Positions 1-6,865 are shown, numbered from the stretch's first letter. The stretch is 6,944 bases of DNA from Candidatus Gastranaerophilales bacterium (GCA_021199975.1 JAJQHF010000250.1:1-6944), one strand, 5' to 3'. Numbers and translations: made by a program. Notes: a model not told the origin generated them from the letters alone.

Positions 1-2
1 AT

Positions 3-950
3 GAAGAGTACATTAATATTAAATCAAAAATAAATTCTTTTAACTTTGATAAATTTTGTCATAAAAATTTCTATAAACACATGATAAAATTAGAAAAAGT
101 CAGAATTTTTTATCTTATTTGCGCAATTCTCTGCTTCGTTGCAGGAGTTGCTGTAATAGCCGGCGGGATTTATTTTTGTTATTTTATAACACCGCATTCA
201 AAAAATACTTCATCTGCAATAGAGATAATTTTTCTAATCGGAACTATCGTATTTTCATTAGGCTCTATAATTATAAAGCACTATAAAACAAGAGCAAAAG
301 AAATATTGTTAGATAAATTACTTTCTTATTTCGGATGTTTTAAAAGATGTAAATATAATAATAATATTAATTACATACATAATTTAAAACTATTTGATTC
401 GTTTAACCGTCACAGTTTTGACGATCACCTAAAAGGGCAGTACGGTTCATTAAATATTGATATAACGGAAATGTGTTTAAAACGTATCACACATTCAGGG
501 AAACACACGCACGAAGTAACCATTTTTAAGGGATTATTAATAACTTTGCCAAGCCTGAAAAAATTTAAAGGTGATACAATTATTAAAAAGAATTTTGCCA
601 TAAATTTTGGAGAATATAATGATTTAAAAAAAGTAAATCTTGAAGATCCCGAATTTGAAAAAATATATGATGTATATTCAACAGACCAAATAGAAGCAAG
701 GTATTTAATTACAGCTGCATTTATGAACAGAATGGTAAAACTTGCAAAAAAAGGAATAGGGGAAAATGTAACTTTATCTTTTGAAAAAGGCAAAATTCAT
801 ATTGCAATATCTTCATCAAAAGATTGGTTTGAAATCCCCATATTAAAACAGGCAACAAGAATTGAAAACTACAGAGCTATTATTATTGAATTAATTTCAA
901 TTTTAAGAATAATCGATTCTTTAAAATTAGACCAAAATATCGGGATGTAA
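3..950 (+). CDS. DUF3137-family two-span membrane protein, probably 5'-partial
   Basis: Function is unknown; the family is known only as membrane-anchored DUF3137 proteins. Numbering from the ATG at 81, there are two hydrophobic segments (about residues 9-35 and 46-65), then a basic linker and a soluble C-terminal domain (about 100-265). Family-like signatures are an F-x-R-x-x-x-DD-x-x-x-G element near 108-119, the stretch FKGLLITLP at 149-157, and a conserved block around 187-215 (LEDPEFE, VYSTDQIEARYL), then LSFEKGKIHIAI at 232-243. The ATG at 81 has no Shine-Dalgarno sequence before it. The frame stays open through 26 more codons to the window edge, and family members usually carry tens of residues before the first membrane span. 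I therefore infer that the true start lies upstream of the window; if not, the gene is 81-950 and 289 residues long. It ends 4 bases from the convergent tgt stop. The domain assignment is from memory of family patterns. Confidence 0.72.
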   Translation, partial: EEYINIKSKINSFNFDKFCHKNFYKHMIKLEKVRIFYLICAILCFVAGVAVIAGGIYFCYFITPHSKNTSSAIEIIFLIGTIVFSLGSIIIKHYKTRAKEILLDKLLSYFGCFKRCKYNNNINYIHNLKLFDSFNRHSFDDHLKGQYGSLNIDITEMCLKRITHSGKHTHEVTIFKGLLITLPSLKKFKGDTIIKKNFAINFGEYNDLKKVNLEDPEFEKIYDVYSTDQIEARYLITAAFMNRMVKLAKKGIGENVTLSFEKGKIHIAISSSKDWFEIPILKQATRIENYRAIIIELISILRIIDSLKLDQNIGM

Positions 951-954
951 GAAG

Positions 955-2067
955 TTATATTATATTTGCATTTTGGTTATAAAACTCTTCAAACCTGTCT
1001 TGTAAAATACTTTCTCTCATATCGTGAATAAATTTTAATAAAAACCTTGTATTGTGAATAGAAAGAAGTATTTGAGCGTTAGCCTCACCCATTCTGAATA
1101 AGTGCCTGATATAAGCTTTTGAATGATTTTGGCACGCAAAGCAATCACATTTTTCGTCTAAAGGAGAAGAATCTCTTTCAAATTGCTTATTTTTGATATT
1201 TTTCTTACCTTCATAAGTAAAAAAAGAGCCATGACGTGCATTTCTTGTAGAAAGTACACAGTCAAACATATCAACACCGTATTTCACACCGTTTAATAAA
1301 TCAATAGGAGTTCCAACCCCCATTAAATACCTTGGTTTATTATTTGGCAATAAAGGTGCCGTAAATTCGGTTAAATGATTTTTTAATTCGACCGGTTCAC
1401 CTACGCTCACACCGCCTATTGCATAGCCGGCTGCATCATAAGTCGAAATTACATTTGCGCTTTCTTTTCTTAAATCATCAAAAAAAGCGCCTTGTACAAT
1501 AGGAAACAGAGCCTGATTTTCTTTAGTATGAGCGTTAAAACATCTTTCAAGCCAGCGATGAGTCCTTTCCATGGCTTTAACGGCATAATTATACTCACAA
1601 GGATACGGCGCACACTGGTCAAATGCCATTGCAATATCAGGAGCCAAATCTTCCTGTATCTCCATGGATATTTCAGGGTTAATATAATGTTCATCCCCTG
1701 TTTTAGGGTCTTTAAATTTAACTCCGTCCTCCGTAATATTATTGAGATGTGCCAGACTAAACACTTGAAATCCGCCCGAATCAGTCAATATTGGCTTATC
1801 CCAATTCATCCATTTATGAAGTCCGCCAAATTCTTTGATTAATTTATTTCCCGGTCTTAAAAACAAATGAAAAGAATTTGATAAAATAATCTGCGCTTTT
1901 GTTTCTTCAAGATGATGTTTTGTAAGCATTTTAACGGCACTGTTAGTACCCACCGGCATAAATATCGGCGTTTCAATATCACCGTGCGGAGTATGAAAAA
2001 TTCCCGCTCTTGCATTTGTTTTTTTATCTTCTTTTAAAAGTTCAAACGAAAAAAATTTATTTGTCAT
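955..2067 (-). CDS. tgt: tRNA-guanine(34) transglycosylase (queuine tRNA-ribosyltransferase)
   Basis: Exchanges guanine 34 in the GUN anticodons of Tyr, His, Asp and Asn tRNAs for the queuosine precursor preQ1, in the cytoplasm. The protein is 370 residues, close to the bacterial norm of about 375, and collinear with the E. coli enzyme. Visible motifs: TDSGGFQ with Asp96; AFDQC with Asp150 and Cys152 in the base pocket; GGVSVGE (218-224); LMGVGTP (248-254); the DMFDCV segment (266-271) that holds the catalytic Asp; and the zinc site CDCxxC (Cys307, Cys309, Cys312) with His338. Cys152 together with Val222 matches the pair known in bacterial preQ1-using enzymes, not the eukaryotic queuine-using pattern. 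The start overlaps the end of ndk by 11 bases in another frame and has only a weak GGG before it, so its translation probably depends on ribosomes finishing ndk. No other queuosine gene lies in the window. Confidence 0.97.
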   Translation of the reverse strand: MTNKFFSFELLKEDKKTNARAGIFHTPHGDIETPIFMPVGTNSAVKMLTKHHLEETKAQIILSNSFHLFLRPGNKLIKEFGGLHKWMNWDKPILTDSGGFQVFSLAHLNNITEDGVKFKDPKTGDEHYINPEISMEIQEDLAPDIAMAFDQCAPYPCEYNYAVKAMERTHRWLERCFNAHTKENQALFPIVQGAFFDDLRKESANVISTYDAAGYAIGGVSVGEPVELKNHLTEFTAPLLPNNKPRYLMGVGTPIDLLNGVKYGVDMFDCVLSTRNARHGSFFTYEGKKNIKNKQFERDSSPLDEKCDCFACQNHSKAYIRHLFRMGEANAQILLSIHNTRFLLKFIHDMRESILQDRFEEFYNQNANII

Positions 2068-2518
2068 TGCCCATTATCATCTCTAACATAGTAGTCCAAT
2101 TTGAGCATAATTCCTCTTCTTTAAAGTATATAGCAATTTCTCTTTCCGCACTTTCAGGGCTGTCCGAGCCATGAATAATATTATATTCTTTATTTATAGC
2201 ATATTCAAAACGAATAGTACCTGCTTCCGCTTCTTCCGGTTTAGTTGAACCCATCATTCTTCTTGATTCCGCTATTACGTTATCGCCTTGTATAACCATT
2301 GCAACGATTGGTCCTGAGGTTATATATTCTATCAAGCGTGGATAAAAGGGTTTGCCTTTATGCTCTGCATAGTGTTTTTCCGCCATTTCCAAAGTCGGCA
2401 AAAGGAGCTTTAAACCAATTAATTTATAGCCTTTTTCCTCAAATTTTGTAATAATTCTTCCGATAAGATTTCTTTTTACTCCGTCAGGTTTAATTGCAAC
2501 AAATGTTCTTTCAGCCAT
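2057..2518 (-). CDS. ndk: Nucleoside diphosphate kinase
   Basis: Transfers the gamma-phosphate of ATP to nucleoside and deoxynucleoside diphosphates through a phosphohistidine intermediate, balancing cytoplasmic NTP pools. At 153 residues it is slightly longer than the usual 140-150. The N-terminal RTFVAIKPDGVKR carries the nucleotide-contacting Lys10. Tyr50 and Arg86 sit at the usual active-site places, Thr92 is in the GSTKPEEAEAGTIR stretch, and the active-site motif NIIHGSDSPESAE gives His116. After GTIR the usual Gly-Asp or similar is replaced by Phe-Glu, a mild oddity in a segment that is not catalytic. The start is supported by GGGAGA six bases upstream (2525-2530, minus strand). It is the first gene of the ndk-tgt unit, read from the candidate promoter at 2553-2581. 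Confidence 0.97.
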   Translation of the reverse strand: MAERTFVAIKPDGVKRNLIGRIITKFEEKGYKLIGLKLLLPTLEMAEKHYAEHKGKPFYPRLIEYITSGPIVAMVIQGDNVIAESRRMMGSTKPEEAEAGTIRFEYAINKEYNIIHGSDSPESAEREIAIYFKEEELCSNWTTMLEMIMGNDK

Positions 2519-2524
2519 TTTCTA

Positions 2525-2530
2525 TCTCCC
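2525..2530 (-). promoter_or_regulatory. Ribosome binding site of ndk
   Basis: On the minus strand this reads GGGAGA, six bases before the ndk ATG. It decides the ndk start. Confidence 0.7.
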
Positions 2531-2552
2531 ATTTACCTAATTAATCCAATCC

Positions 2553-2581
2553 ATTAGAACATGAAATCTTTATTTTTTCAA
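2553..2581 (-). promoter_or_regulatory. Candidate sigma-70-type promoter of ndk-tgt
   Basis: On the minus strand a TTGAAA box (2576-2581) and a TCTAAT box (2553-2558) are separated by 17 bases; each matches the consensus at 5 of 6 positions. The start of transcription would fall near 2546, giving a leader of roughly 28 bases that includes the ndk ribosome binding site. AT-rich DNA yields such boxes by chance, so position relative to ndk is the main support. Confidence 0.5.
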
Positions 2582-2590
2582 TTACAAAAC

Positions 2591-2618
2591 TTGAGATTTA
2601 ATGTTAATTTGCTATAAT
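2591..2618 (+). promoter_or_regulatory. Candidate sigma-70-type promoter of the TPR-sxtKJI-like operon
   Basis: TTGAGA (2591-2596) and a perfect TATAAT (2613-2618) are separated by 16 bases, with transcription expected to begin near 2625, about 19 bases before the TPR gene start. It lies back to back with the ndk promoter and does not overlap it. No convincing operator was seen. It is the only obvious promoter for the four tightly spaced downstream genes. Confidence 0.6.
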
Positions 2619-2643
2619 CTAAACTATAAAACGGATTATAACT

Positions 2644-4416
2644 ATGGATTTAGAAAAAATTAATAAGCTGGCAGATGAAAAAGATTATGAAGGTGCAAAG
2701 GTTTTACTTGCTGAATTTTTGAAAGAAAATCAAGATAATTTAGAACTTCAAAAACTAATGGGACTTTGCAATGTTAATACAGGCTGTTATGATGAAGCAT
2801 TGGAGAATTTTGCAAAATTAATTGAAAATGATGAAAATGATGCACTTTCTTTATACTATTCAGGTGTAATATACATAGAAAAAGATGAACTTGAAAAAGC
2901 CGAACAATTACTGAAAAAAGTTATAAAGCTCCGGGAAGATTATATTGATGCTTATAAAAGTTTATCAATTGTTTTCCTCAAAACAAAAAAATATCCTGAA
3001 CTTTTCATGATGGAAAATAAAATGATTGAACTGGCTGCCGATGATGCACAAATCTATGATATATTATCAACAGCAGCAATGGAAAGCTCTGATTTTAATT
3101 CAGCTGTTAAATATTTAAAAAAAGCCGTTTCCATTGAACCTGAAAATCCAAAACTATATAATAAACTCGGTCTTGCTTACTTCTCTTCAGGAGATATTAA
3201 ATCCGCAACAGAATTTTATAATAAATCAATAGAACTTAATAATGAAGAATCAGCAGCAATATATAATTTGGGATTGGCATATTTTGCGCTTGAAAATTTT
3301 GAAGAAGCTTACAAATATCTCAAAAAAGCATATGAGGCTGATAAAAACCCGCAATACATTAACGCATACGCTCTTGCAGCTTTAAAATCACAAAAATTTG
3401 ATGATGCCGCTGCTGTTTACGAACAATTAATTAAATTACAGCCGGATAAAGAAAATTATCAATATAATCTTGCATGCGCCTATGAAGGTCTTGGAAATTT
3501 AGAAAAAGCCTCGCAAATAATTGAAGAACTTCTTAATTTTAATTATAATTCAGTACAATTAAAACTCCATTTAGCTTCTTTATACGCAAGAAGAAAGAAA
3601 ACAAAAGCGGCAAAAGTATTATATGGTGATTTGATTTCTTCAGGATTTATAAATGTAAATATATTATATGAGTATGCTGTTTTATGTGCAAAAACAGAAG
3701 ATACGGATAAAGCAGAGGAAATACTTAAAAAAATTACGGTTATGCAGCCGGATTTTGCTTTGGCTTATAAAGATTTAGCTATAATTTATTTATCAAGACA
3801 ATTCTACGATCAGGCTCAAGAAAATTTTAAGAAGGCTCTAAAATATGCGCCTGATAACATCTTTATTATATTTGAATACGGTAATTATTTCCATTTAATG
3901 TCTGATTTTAAAAATGCAAAAAAATTATATTTAAAGGTTTTAAAACAAGATAATATCCCTGTGTATATGAAATTAAACATTGCTATTAACTATATGTCCA
4001 TGAATATGATTAGAAAAGCAAAAGAAATTCTTTTGGATATTATTAAAATTGAACCGCAGAATTTGGAAATATTATTTCATTTGGCGCAAATTTATTACAA
4101 CGAGAAAAATTATAAAAACGCAAAACAATTATTGGAGGATGCGTTTGCAATTGCACCTGATACAGAAATTGCAAATCTTCTTGCAAAAGTATATATGGAA
4201 ACAGATGAATATAACAGAGCTTATACCCTGTTTAATATAATTAGTCTGTCTGTTCCGAATAACATATCCGTTATGATGAATTTGGCTGAATGCAAATACA
4301 AACAAAAAGAATTTGATATTGCCAAAGAACATCTAAACAGAATATTAAAAATTATGCCTGAACACGAAGAGGCACTTGAACTTTTAAAAAATATAAAACG
4401 AGAGGGAACAAAATAA
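2644..4416 (+). CDS. Large tetratricopeptide-repeat (TPR) protein
   Basis: A 590-residue protein made almost wholly of TPR units, about 17 repeats of 34 residues from near residue 1 to about 574. Clear units include LYNKLGLAYFSSGDIKSA (171-188), AIYNLGLAYFALENFEEA (205-222) and LAYKDLAIIYLSRQFYDQA (373-391), with the usual small residues in helix A and Ala in helix B. No signal peptide or membrane span is visible, and there is no fused catalytic domain, so it should be a cytoplasmic superhelical scaffold or adaptor. The partner cannot be read from the sequence. Its stop is one base before the DUF5989 gene, which places it at the head of the sxtKJI-like operon and suggests a role in assembling or regulating that carbamoylation system (inference). 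Its ribosome binding site is weak (GGA at 2634-2636, within a short leader). TPR-rich glycosyltransferases and secretion factors were considered but show no supporting domain. Confidence 0.88.
   Translation: MDLEKINKLADEKDYEGAKVLLAEFLKENQDNLELQKLMGLCNVNTGCYDEALENFAKLIENDENDALSLYYSGVIYIEKDELEKAEQLLKKVIKLREDYIDAYKSLSIVFLKTKKYPELFMMENKMIELAADDAQIYDILSTAAMESSDFNSAVKYLKKAVSIEPENPKLYNKLGLAYFSSGDIKSATEFYNKSIELNNEESAAIYNLGLAYFALENFEEAYKYLKKAYEADKNPQYINAYALAALKSQKFDDAAAVYEQLIKLQPDKENYQYNLACAYEGLGNLEKASQIIEELLNFNYNSVQLKLHLASLYARRKKTKAAKVLYGDLISSGFINVNILYEYAVLCAKTEDTDKAEEILKKITVMQPDFALAYKDLAIIYLSRQFYDQAQENFKKALKYAPDNIFIIFEYGNYFHLMSDFKNAKKLYLKVLKQDNIPVYMKLNIAINYMSMNMIRKAKEILLDIIKIEPQNLEILFHLAQIYYNEKNYKNAKQLLEDAFAIAPDTEIANLLAKVYMETDEYNRAYTLFNIISLSVPNNISVMMNLAECKYKQKEFDIAKEHLNRILKIMPEHEEALELLKNIKREGTK
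4401..4407 (+). promoter_or_regulatory. Ribosome binding site of the DUF5989 gene
   Basis: AGAGGGA lies inside the last codons of the TPR gene, ten bases before the ATG at 4418. It supports the short gene as really translated. Confidence 0.55.
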
Positions 4417-4417
4417 A

Positions 4418-4573
4418 ATGAAAAGAAAAAATTTTTTATTGGAAATGTTAAAATTCTTATGGAGTAAAAAAGCTTATTGGATAGTTCCCGTTATTCTCTT
4501 TTTAATTCTTTTAATTTGCTTAATAGCAGTAGGAACATCACCTGTTTCTCCGTTTATTTACACTATTATTTAA
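4418..4573 (+). CDS. DUF5989/SxtK-like small membrane protein
   Basis: A 51-residue protein, short enough to be skipped by many gene callers. It has a basic amphipathic N-terminus with ELWxF-like character (LEMLKFLWSKKAYW, residues 8-21), one hydrophobic span (about 22-38), and a short tail that ends SPVSPFIYTII. The pattern of LxFL, then KK-x-x-W, then a leucine/isoleucine-rich span, then a terminal PFIYT motif is what I recognise from DUF5989, the family that includes SxtK of saxitoxin clusters. The biochemical role is unknown. The start is 1 base after the TPR stop and the stop overlaps the ribosome binding site of the next gene, 10 bases before it. It is probably an inner-membrane partner of the SxtJ-like protein and the carbamoyltransferase (inference from conserved neighbourhood). 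Confidence 0.85.
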   Translation: MKRKNFLLEMLKFLWSKKAYWIVPVILFLILLICLIAVGTSPVSPFIYTII

Positions 4574-4576
4574 GGA
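4572..4576 (+). promoter_or_regulatory. Ribosome binding site of the SxtJ-like gene
   Basis: AAGGA overlaps the TAA stop of the preceding gene and lies seven bases before the ATG at 4584. Stop and ribosome binding site sharing bases points to coupled translation of the two small membrane proteins. Confidence 0.6.
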
Positions 4577-4583
4577 AACGGAT

Positions 4584-4970
4584 ATGCAAATAACGGTAAA
4601 AGAAAACATAAAAGTTTCAATAATAAGCATAATATTTCCCTTTGTAACAGGATGGATATTTTTTAGAAATACAGAAATGCCGAATTGGTATCTGGCTTCA
4701 TATTATGTATTTATTACAATCGGGCTGTACAGTTATATATGTGATGAAGGTGGAGAGTTTATATACAAAACAGGCAAAAAAATCGGAGCCTTTTTAGGGA
4801 AATATTTAGCAATTATTATTTTAGCTTTTATATATATTATTACGGTTATCCCGACAGGGGTTTTAATGAAAATCGTAAAAAGGGACAGATTAAGACTCAA
4901 AAAGCCTGATATATCAACTTATTGGATAGATTACGAAAATAAAAATACAGATTATGAATATCAATTTTAG
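4584..4970 (+). CDS. SxtJ-like membrane protein
   Basis: A 128-residue protein with three likely membrane spans (about 10-27, 36-53 and 74-97) and a charged cytoplasmic-type tail. The recognisable family part is the C-terminus: the end of the third span reads VIPTGVLMK (88-96), then KRDRL (99-103), then a Ser-Thr-Tyr-Trp element (111-114) and a terminal Gln-Phe. This matches the SxtJ family pattern of TPxGLLxR, KDxL, SYW and a final QF. The N-terminal two thirds are poorly conserved apart from hydrophobicity. The molecular function is not known; SxtJ relatives are typically found beside carbamoyltransferases. The carbamoyltransferase starts 8 bases downstream and the SxtK-like gene ends 10 bases upstream. 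The likely role is to anchor or regulate the enzyme at the membrane (inference). Confidence 0.85.
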   Translation: MQITVKENIKVSIISIIFPFVTGWIFFRNTEMPNWYLASYYVFITIGLYSYICDEGGEFIYKTGKKIGAFLGKYLAIIILAFIYIITVIPTGVLMKIVKRDRLRLKKPDISTYWIDYENKNTDYEYQF

Positions 4971-4974
4971 GTGA
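4969..4974 (+). promoter_or_regulatory. Ribosome binding site of the carbamoyltransferase gene
   Basis: AGGTGA overlaps the TAG stop of the SxtJ-like gene and lies four bases before the ATG at 4979. The spacing is short but the position supports coupled translation. Confidence 0.5.
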
Positions 4975-4978
4975 AAAA

Positions 4979-6811
4979 ATGACATACTTATTAGGCATCA
5001 GTGCATATTATCATGACAGTGCGGCAGCAATTATAAAAGACGGAGAGATTATTGCGGCAGCTCAAGAAGAACGTTTTACAAGAATTAAACAAGACAGTAA
5101 TTTCCCCGTTAATGCGGTAAATTATTGTTTAAGTGAAGCGGGAATTGAACCCGAACAATTGGATGGAGTTGTATATTACGAAAAACCGTTTGTAAAATTT
5201 GAACGTATTTTAGAAACCGCAATGGCTTATGTGCCGTGCAGTATGAGAAGTTTTATAAATGCCATGCCTGTTTGGCTTAATAAAAAATTGTTTATACCTT
5301 CTCAAATTGATAAACATTTTGAAAAGAGATTAAAATGCCCCATATACTTTACCACTCACCACGAAGCGCACTGCGCAAGCGCATTTTATCCTTCTCCTTT
5401 TGAAGAAGCGGCAATTTTATGTTTAGATGGTGTCGGCGAATGGGATACTACAACCTGGGGAATCGGCAAAGGAAATAAAATAGAAATAAAACAAAAAATC
5501 GAATTCCCGCATTCTTTGGGGCTTTTATACAGCGCATTTACAGGATTTTTGGGGTTTAAAGTCAATTCGGGCGAATATAAAGTTATGGGGCTTGCCCCAT
5601 ATGGTGAACCTGTATATAAGGATTTAATTCTTGAAAATCTTATTGACGTTAAGGAGGACGGCTCCTTTTGGCTAAATCAAAAATATTTCGGATATTGCAC
5701 GACAGATTACATGTTTAATAAAAAGTTTGAAAAATTGTTTAACCGCCCTGCAAGAAAGCCCGAAAGCGCATTAAGCCAAAATGATATGGATATTGCAGCA
5801 AGTTTACAGGCAGTTACGGAAGAAATAATCTTAAAGCTTGCAAATTATGTATATGCTCAAACAGGATTGAAAAATCTGTGTCTTGCAGGCGGATGTGCTT
5901 TAAATTGTGTTTCTAACGGCAATATATTAAAAAACGGGAAATTTGAAAATATATGGACACAACCTGCCGCAGGTGATGCCGGAGGGGCTTTAGGTGCAGC
6001 TCTTGCCGTCTTTTATATGGGATTAAATAATGGAAGAACTGTTAATCCTGATGATTCTCAAGCAGGAAGTCTTTTAGGTCCTGAATATTCGGATGAGCAA
6101 ATTATTGAAACATTAAATAAATTTAATGCAAAATATACAAAATATGAAACGGAAGAAGAAGTTGCTCAACTTATTGCAAAATATATATCGGAAGGTAAAA
6201 GTATAGGTCATTTTGCAGGCAGAATGGAATATGGGCCGAGAGCCTTAGGCAACAGAAGCATATTAGCTGACCCTAGAAACAAAGAAATGCAAAGGAATTT
6301 AAACCTTGCAATAAAAAAACGAGAATCCTTCAGACCATTTGCTCCAAGCTGTTTAGAAGAGGATGTTGAAGAATTTTTTGATATAAAAAAAGGTAAAAAA
6401 TCACCCTATATGCTTTTAACACAGCCCATTTCAGATAAAATTAAAACTCAATTAACGGAAGAAGAAAAAAATTACAAAGGAATCGACAAGTTAAAAGCCT
6501 GCCGTTCAACACTTCCCGCAATTACTCACGTTAATTATTCCGCAAGAATTCAAACCGTTTCAAAAAAAGTTAACCCGAGATACTGGAATATTATTAACGA
6601 ATTTAAAAAACTAACGGCTTGCTCTGTTATTGTTAACACTTCGTTTAACATAAGAGGAGAACCGATTGTTAATACTCCTGAAAATGCTTTTAAATGCTTT
6701 ATGTTTACGGATTTAGACGTGTTGGTTCTAGAAAATTTTGTTCTTTTAAAACAAGACCAAACAAAAATTGAAGGCATAGAACAGTATCAAAAACAGTTTA
6801 AATTGGATTAA
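4979..6811 (+). CDS. O-carbamoyltransferase, NodU/CmcH/TobZ/SxtI family
   Basis: Transfers a carbamoyl group from carbamoyl phosphate, through a carbamoyl-adenylate made with ATP, to a hydroxyl of an acceptor that cannot be named here. At 610 residues it is full length. The N-terminal Kae1-like domain (about 1-355) shows GISAYYHDSAAA (6-17, His12), QEERFTR (29-35), the metal site HxxxH (His127, His131), LDGVGEWDTT (149-158, Asp150), SGEYKVMGLAPYG (197-209), LAGGCALNC (302-310) and AAGDAGGALGAAL (330-342, Asp333). The C-terminal YrdC-like domain (about 370-590) shows GRMEYGPRALGNRSI (414-428), ESFRPFAPS (449-457) and NTSFNIRGEPIVNTP (553-567). All expected catalytic motifs are intact. AGGTGA overlaps the upstream stop and lies four bases before the start. 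No signal peptide or span is present; membrane association would need the SxtJ/SxtK-like neighbours. It closes the operon with no clear terminator behind it. No acceptor-building gene is in the window, so the product remains open. Confidence 0.95.
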   Translation: MTYLLGISAYYHDSAAAIIKDGEIIAAAQEERFTRIKQDSNFPVNAVNYCLSEAGIEPEQLDGVVYYEKPFVKFERILETAMAYVPCSMRSFINAMPVWLNKKLFIPSQIDKHFEKRLKCPIYFTTHHEAHCASAFYPSPFEEAAILCLDGVGEWDTTTWGIGKGNKIEIKQKIEFPHSLGLLYSAFTGFLGFKVNSGEYKVMGLAPYGEPVYKDLILENLIDVKEDGSFWLNQKYFGYCTTDYMFNKKFEKLFNRPARKPESALSQNDMDIAASLQAVTEEIILKLANYVYAQTGLKNLCLAGGCALNCVSNGNILKNGKFENIWTQPAAGDAGGALGAALAVFYMGLNNGRTVNPDDSQAGSLLGPEYSDEQIIETLNKFNAKYTKYETEEEVAQLIAKYISEGKSIGHFAGRMEYGPRALGNRSILADPRNKEMQRNLNLAIKKRESFRPFAPSCLEEDVEEFFDIKKGKKSPYMLLTQPISDKIKTQLTEEEKNYKGIDKLKACRSTLPAITHVNYSARIQTVSKKVNPRYWNIINEFKKLTACSVIVNTSFNIRGEPIVNTPENAFKCFMFTDLDVLVLENFVLLKQDQTKIEGIEQYQKQFKLD

Positions 6812-6818
6812 TTTAATC

Positions 6819-6865
6819 TGGTGTCGCATTCTGCTGCCGACTCCTCGTCGCCGTCAAAATGCTCA
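6819..6865 (+). other. GC-rich intergenic island, possible dispersed repeat
   Basis: Positions 6820-6855 are 24 of 36 G or C (67%), against a strongly AT-rich background on both sides. Three short tetramers alternate, GTCG (6823-6826), CGAC (6838-6841) and GTCG (6847-6850), so the middle one can pair with either side. The hairpins are short and not followed by a clear U-run, so this is not a convincing terminator. The compositional break suggests an inserted or mobile intergenic repeat, but only one copy is visible here. The strand is arbitrary. Confidence 0.35.

Noticed and set aside
1..33. ATG at position 1 followed by ten codons and a stop
   Set aside because: Too short and in a different frame from the open frame that runs into the DUF3137 protein; the ATG at the edge is coincidental.
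425..793. 122-codon open frame on the minus strand inside the DUF3137 gene
   Set aside because: It is antisense to a frame with family-like motifs and its own translation has no recognisable domain; it is a by-product of AT-rich coding DNA.
951..954. Bidirectional terminator between the convergent DUF3137 and tgt genes
   Set aside because: Only four bases separate the stops and no stable hairpin was seen at the junction.
1470..1842. Open frames on both strands inside tgt (1470-1694 minus, 1492-1842 plus)
   Set aside because: They overlap the well-conserved tgt reading frame and show no motif or ribosome binding site.
2537..2557. Inverted repeat CTAAT/ATTAG in the divergent promoter region as an operator
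   Set aside because: Five-base AT-rich arms with an 11-base loop are expected by chance in this composition.
4049..4332. Two short open frames inside the TPR gene
   Set aside because: The TPR frame is continuous and repeat-regular across the region; these are shadows.
6550..6777. 75-codon minus-strand open frame inside the carbamoyltransferase gene
   Set aside because: It lies opposite the conserved C-terminal motifs of the enzyme and has no support of its own.
4418..6811. Saxitoxin biosynthesis cluster
   Set aside because: Only the sxtK, sxtJ and sxtI-like genes are present; no sxtA, amidinotransferase or tailoring oxygenase genes are seen, and the trio is widespread outside toxin producers.
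6823..6850. Rho-independent terminator for the carbamoyltransferase operon
   Set aside because: The GTCG/CGAC stems are only four bases long, mutually exclusive, and are not followed directly by a U-run.
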